Origin: Fictibacillus phosphorivorans
Lineage (GTDB): Bacteria; Bacillota; Bacilli; Bacillales; Fictibacillaceae
Assembly (NCBI RefSeq): GCF_001629705.1
Contig: NZ_CP015378.1
Span: 1,426,001-1,490,000 of the forward strand
Direction: 5' to 3'
Length of the DNA stretch: 64,000 nucleotides
Every line of letters begins with the position of its first letter. The stretch's first letter is position 1. Both the position numbers and the translations under genes were made by a program. The notes below the pieces were generated by a model. The model ran no database searches and was not told the origin of the DNA. It worked only from the letters and a program-made list of their open reading frames with translations. Shown piece after piece: positions 61,377-64,000 of this stretch.

Positions 61377-62435
61377 TTATTTTAAGATATTCTTGAATTC
61401 ACTTGCATAGGTGTCTAGGTTAAAGACATCTAGGTGGTTATACGCTTGCTCGATAATACTTGTTCGTAATAGGTCGTTGTTTAAGAGCTCTAATGCCTCA
61501 GGTACTGCGGTTTCAATCTTTTCATTCGTATAAAATTTTCCGGTTGTATTATGAGTGATGAATGCTTTTACGCCATCTGAATCAGAAGAGAGTACTGGGC
61601 ATCTGCAACTCATCGCTTCAATGACAGCATACCCGAATCCTTCTACTTTAGATGTAGATAATAAGAACCCTCCAGAATCGCCAATCATAGAAAAGTAGTT
61701 GGCCATCTGTTTATGTGGAACATTCGCATGAAGTTTTAATGAAGAGGTTAACCCCATCTGAGTAACTCGTTTGTTAAACCGCATCCGTTCTTGTGGATCT
61801 CCTAATGTATCGTCTATGAACATCCAAAACTGAGTGTCAGGCTTATGTTTTAAGAAACGAAAAGAAAACTCTAAATAATCTTTCCAGTTCTTATTCTCTT
61901 CAATTCTACCTACCCATCCTACAATTGGAAAACGCGGCGCTTCTGAGGAAACATAACGAAATTCATCCTTATCAAAACAATTATGAAAGCAATATTTAGG
62001 CGTAGCGGGATAATAAGCGTGAATTAGGTTGATGAGATGAGGCGTATTTGGGAAGAGTATTCCGTTCGAATAAGTTACAACGTTTGTCTTTGCTTGTAGC
62101 AGTATCTTTTCGGCGCTTTCGTAACTACCCAATCCTTGCACCTCATAGATTAGCTTCCCTGTAAACCCAAGTGTTCTTATCCGCTGAAGCAATCCGATAT
62201 CTGAGCAAACGAAGATGGCATTAAAACCATCCTTTATTATTCTCTTAATCTCTTCATCCTCATTCGTGATATAAGTAGGAATCTCTGAAATATTCTGCAT
62301 GCCTGTACCATTCTGCAGGTAAAGAAGGTGACAGTCGATGCCATGCTTTTTAAGTGCTTTGCATCGTTGACGGTTTAATGTTTCCATCCCACCGCTAGGT
62401 AGATAAAAAACAAACAAAATTTTAGCTGTGATCAT
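61377..62435 (-). CDS. Family 4 glycosyltransferase
   Basis: GT-B transferase of 352 residues. YLPSGGMETLNRQRCKALK at the N-terminus (acceptor loop), GWVGRIEENKNWKDYLEF for the start of the donor domain, and STSKVEGFGYAVIEAMSCR with the E-x7-E donor-binding motif. GGAGC lies 7 bases before the ATG. It is on the opposite strand to its neighbours. It probably works in the same surface-polysaccharide pathway, but this rests on location. Confidence 0.87.
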   Translation of the reverse strand: MITAKILFVFYLPSGGMETLNRQRCKALKKHGIDCHLLYLQNGTGMQNISEIPTYITNEDEEIKRIIKDGFNAIFVCSDIGLLQRIRTLGFTGKLIYEVQGLGSYESAEKILLQAKTNVVTYSNGILFPNTPHLINLIHAYYPATPKYCFHNCFDKDEFRYVSSEAPRFPIVGWVGRIEENKNWKDYLEFSFRFLKHKPDTQFWMFIDDTLGDPQERMRFNKRVTQMGLTSSLKLHANVPHKQMANYFSMIGDSGGFLLSTSKVEGFGYAVIEAMSCRCPVLSSDSDGVKAFITHNTTGKFYTNEKIETAVPEALELLNNDLLRTSIIEQAYNHLDVFNLDTYASEFKNILK

Positions 62436-62614
62436 ACGTTAGCTCCTTTTAAATTCTATAAGCCATTGTATGAATCCATAGAAAAGATGTTCTAAACACT
62501 CACTTTAAAGGGGTGCCTTTTTTTGTTTGTACAGGGTAGGGGTCTAGTCCACATTGGGAATACAATCATAGTTTAATATAAAGTTTTAATTTTAATTATG
62601 GAAGGAGAGTTTCA

Positions 62615-63706
62615 TTGAAAATAGTAACTATTCTTGGAACACGTCCAGAAATCATTCGGCTAAGTTTGATCATCAAAAAACTAGATCAATTAGCAGATCA
62701 ACATATTTTGATTCACACAGGTCAAAACTTCACACCTTCATTAAATGATGTGTTTTTCCAAGAGTTTCAACTAAGAAAGCCAGACTATATTTTAATGAAA
62801 CAACAATTTTCTTTCGGAAATCAAATTGCACATCTGTTTTCAGAGTTAGAGAAAATCTTGTTACACGAGAAGCCAGATAAAGTTTTGGTTCTAGGTGACA
62901 CGAACAGCGCTCTTTCTTCTATTGTTACAGAAAGGTTGAACATACCGGTCGTTCATATGGAAGCGGGTAACAGATGTTTTGACTTGAATGTACCAGAAGA
63001 AAAAAACAGAAAAGTAATTGACGCCATCTCTACCTTTAATCTGCCATATACCAAATACAGCAGAGAGAACTTAATAAGAGAAGGTGTTCCTGTTAACCGA
63101 ATCATGGTGTCAGGTAACCCGATCTATGAAGTGTTAACTCAATTTGAAGAACAGATTGATACTAGCAAAATTCTAGAAAAATTAAATGTTTCAAAAGGAA
63201 AGTATATGTTGGTCACAGCTCATCGTGCTGAGAACGTGGACAATCACGTTCATTTAAAAGAAATATTAACAGGTTTAAATTTAGTTGCTGAACATTTTAA
63301 GATGCCTATCATCTGTTCCATTCACCCACGGACGAGATCAAGAATACTAGAGAGAGGTACGTTAAAGATGCACCCATTCGTACAGTTTCATGAACCCTTT
63401 GGATTCTTTGACTTTGTAAAGTTAGAAAAGCACGCATTCTGTGCACTAACAGATAGTGGGACCGTTCAAGAGGAATGTTGTTTGTTTCAAGTACCGACTG
63501 TAACGATGAGAAATAGTACTGAACGGCCAGAAACTGTTGAGTGCGGCAGCAATTGTGTGTCGGGTGTTTCAGCACAACAAATCTTGGCTTCAGTAAAAGT
63601 AATGACAAATCAGAAGAAGCAATGGTCCATTCCAGAAGGCTATGGAGATTTAGATGTTTCAGATCGAGTCGTAAAGTTTATTTTAGGAGGAAATAGTATT
63701 GTTTAA
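62615..63706 (+). CDS. wecB: UDP-N-acetylglucosamine 2-epimerase, WecB/CapG type
   Basis: Interconverts UDP-GlcNAc and UDP-ManNAc or, in the CapG branch, a related 6-deoxy sugar. TTG start after GGAGAG; 363 residues. Motifs: GTRPEIIRLS at the N-terminus, HTGQNF, GDTNSALSSI, HMEAGNRCFD, PEEKNRKVID, AHRAENVDNH, LTDSGTVQEEC and TMRNSTERPETVE, all typical of the non-hydrolysing epimerases. Overlaps the next gene, a CapE-like dehydratase, so a CapE-CapF-CapG route to UDP-L-FucNAc is plausible. Confidence 0.9.
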   Translation: MKIVTILGTRPEIIRLSLIIKKLDQLADQHILIHTGQNFTPSLNDVFFQEFQLRKPDYILMKQQFSFGNQIAHLFSELEKILLHEKPDKVLVLGDTNSALSSIVTERLNIPVVHMEAGNRCFDLNVPEEKNRKVIDAISTFNLPYTKYSRENLIREGVPVNRIMVSGNPIYEVLTQFEEQIDTSKILEKLNVSKGKYMLVTAHRAENVDNHVHLKEILTGLNLVAEHFKMPIICSIHPRTRSRILERGTLKMHPFVQFHEPFGFFDFVKLEKHAFCALTDSGTVQEECCLFQVPTVTMRNSTERPETVECGSNCVSGVSAQQILASVKVMTNQKKQWSIPEGYGDLDVSDRVVKFILGGNSIV

Positions 63707-64000
63707 TAAAAGAATTTTAATTACGGGGGGCACGGGATCTTGGGGTCATGAGCTAGTCAAGCAGCTCCTGCCAAAAGAACCAAAAGAAATCATCGTCCTC
63801 TCACGTAATGAAGCAAGTCAAGTAGCTATGCAAAGACAGTTTGATTATAATCCCAAGCTTACCTTTATGATTGGTGATATTAGAGATAAAGACTCCTTAA
63901 TGAGAGCGAGTGAAGGCATAGATTATATCTATCATCTTGCAGCATTAAAGCATGTACCGATCTGTGAGCTTCAACCTTATGAAGCACTGAAAAGCAATAT
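63699..64000 (+). CDS. Polysaccharide biosynthesis 4,6-dehydratase, CapE/FlaA1 type (3' end cut by window)
   Basis: TTG at 63699 with GGAGG 8 bases before, overlapping the epimerase end. The visible 100 residues start MFNKRILITGGTGSWGHELV and continue NEASQVAMQRQFD, FMIGDIRDKDSL and YIYHLAALKHVPICE. This is the CapE/PseB-type extended SDR that converts UDP-GlcNAc to a 4-keto-6-deoxy sugar. The rest, including the active site YxxxK or MxxxK, lies outside. Confidence 0.88.
   Translation, partial: MFNKRILITGGTGSWGHELVKQLLPKEPKEIIVLSRNEASQVAMQRQFDYNPKLTFMIGDIRDKDSLMRASEGIDYIYHLAALKHVPICELQPYEALKSN

Noticed and set aside
62498..62528. AAAGG/CCTTT hairpin with T run before the epimerase gene
   Set aside because: Five-base stem only and no upstream plus-strand gene; not listed as a terminator.

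Overview
The window comes from a low-GC, endospore-forming member of the Bacillaceae, related to but clearly distinct from Bacillus subtilis. Evidence: two long stretches follow B. subtilis gene order (yitS-yitT-ipi-like-yitU-yitV, then yjzC-yjzD ... comZ-fabH-fabF-yjbA-trpS-opp-yjbC-spx-yjbE-mecA-coiA-pepF-spxH-yjbI-yjbJ-yjbK-yjbL-relQ-nadK-yjbO-prpE-yjbQ-fabI-coat genes). Spore coat genes, a Ku/LigD repair pair and competence genes are present. Many genes have strong GGAGG ribosome sites and TTG or GTG starts.

Layout. 1-4.3 kb: end of a malto-oligosaccharide utilisation locus (two ABC permeases, membrane-anchored alpha-amylase, LacI-type regulator). 4.4-7.1 kb: non-homologous end joining (Ku plus a LigD split into separate ligase and polymerase ORFs), facing away from a cytosolic sensor kinase. 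8.4-15.7 kb: the yit block with small proteins. 15.7-18.3 kb: a molybdenum cofactor operon (moeA-mobB-moaE-moaD). 18.3-22.8 kb: small genes, yjzC/yjzD, comZ and a YppG-like protein. 23-25.3 kb: fabH-fabF under a FapR-type operator. 25.4-34.3 kb: yjbA, T-box-controlled trpS and the oppABCDF oligopeptide importer.

34.3-36.9 kb is the most unusual region. A minus-strand cassette sits between oppF and yjbC. It encodes a 20-residue Lys-rich peptide, an E1/ThiF-like adenylating enzyme with an N-terminal PqqD/RRE-like region and zinc cysteines, and an M50 (site-2-like) membrane protease with its own PqqD-like N-terminus. It looks like a compact RiPP (modified peptide) system. The peptide is too short to appear in a usual ORF list. 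A hairpin between peptide and enzyme genes could keep peptide expression above enzyme expression.

37-40.7 kb: a second DegV protein, an HD phosphohydrolase, a UbiD-type decarboxylase and a small membrane protein. 40.8-48.9 kb: stress and competence regulators with their partners (Spx, its adaptors SpxH/YjbH and MecA, CoiA, PepF, a TerC-family protein and a truncated haemoglobin). 49-57.2 kb: lytic transglycosylase, CYTH protein, RelQ alarmone synthetase, NAD kinase, pseudouridine synthase, PrpE, an extra RodA/FtsW-family protein and the YjbQ antiporter. 57.3-58.4 kb: fabI, again under a FapR-type operator. 58.5-64 kb: spore surface proteins followed by glycosyltransferases and the start of a nucleotide-sugar pathway (UDP-GlcNAc 2-epimerase and a 4,6-dehydratase), probably for a spore-surface or cell-surface polysaccharide.

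No transposase, integrase, phage gene, CRISPR array, rRNA or tRNA was recognised. All calls are from reading the sequence; no database search was run.
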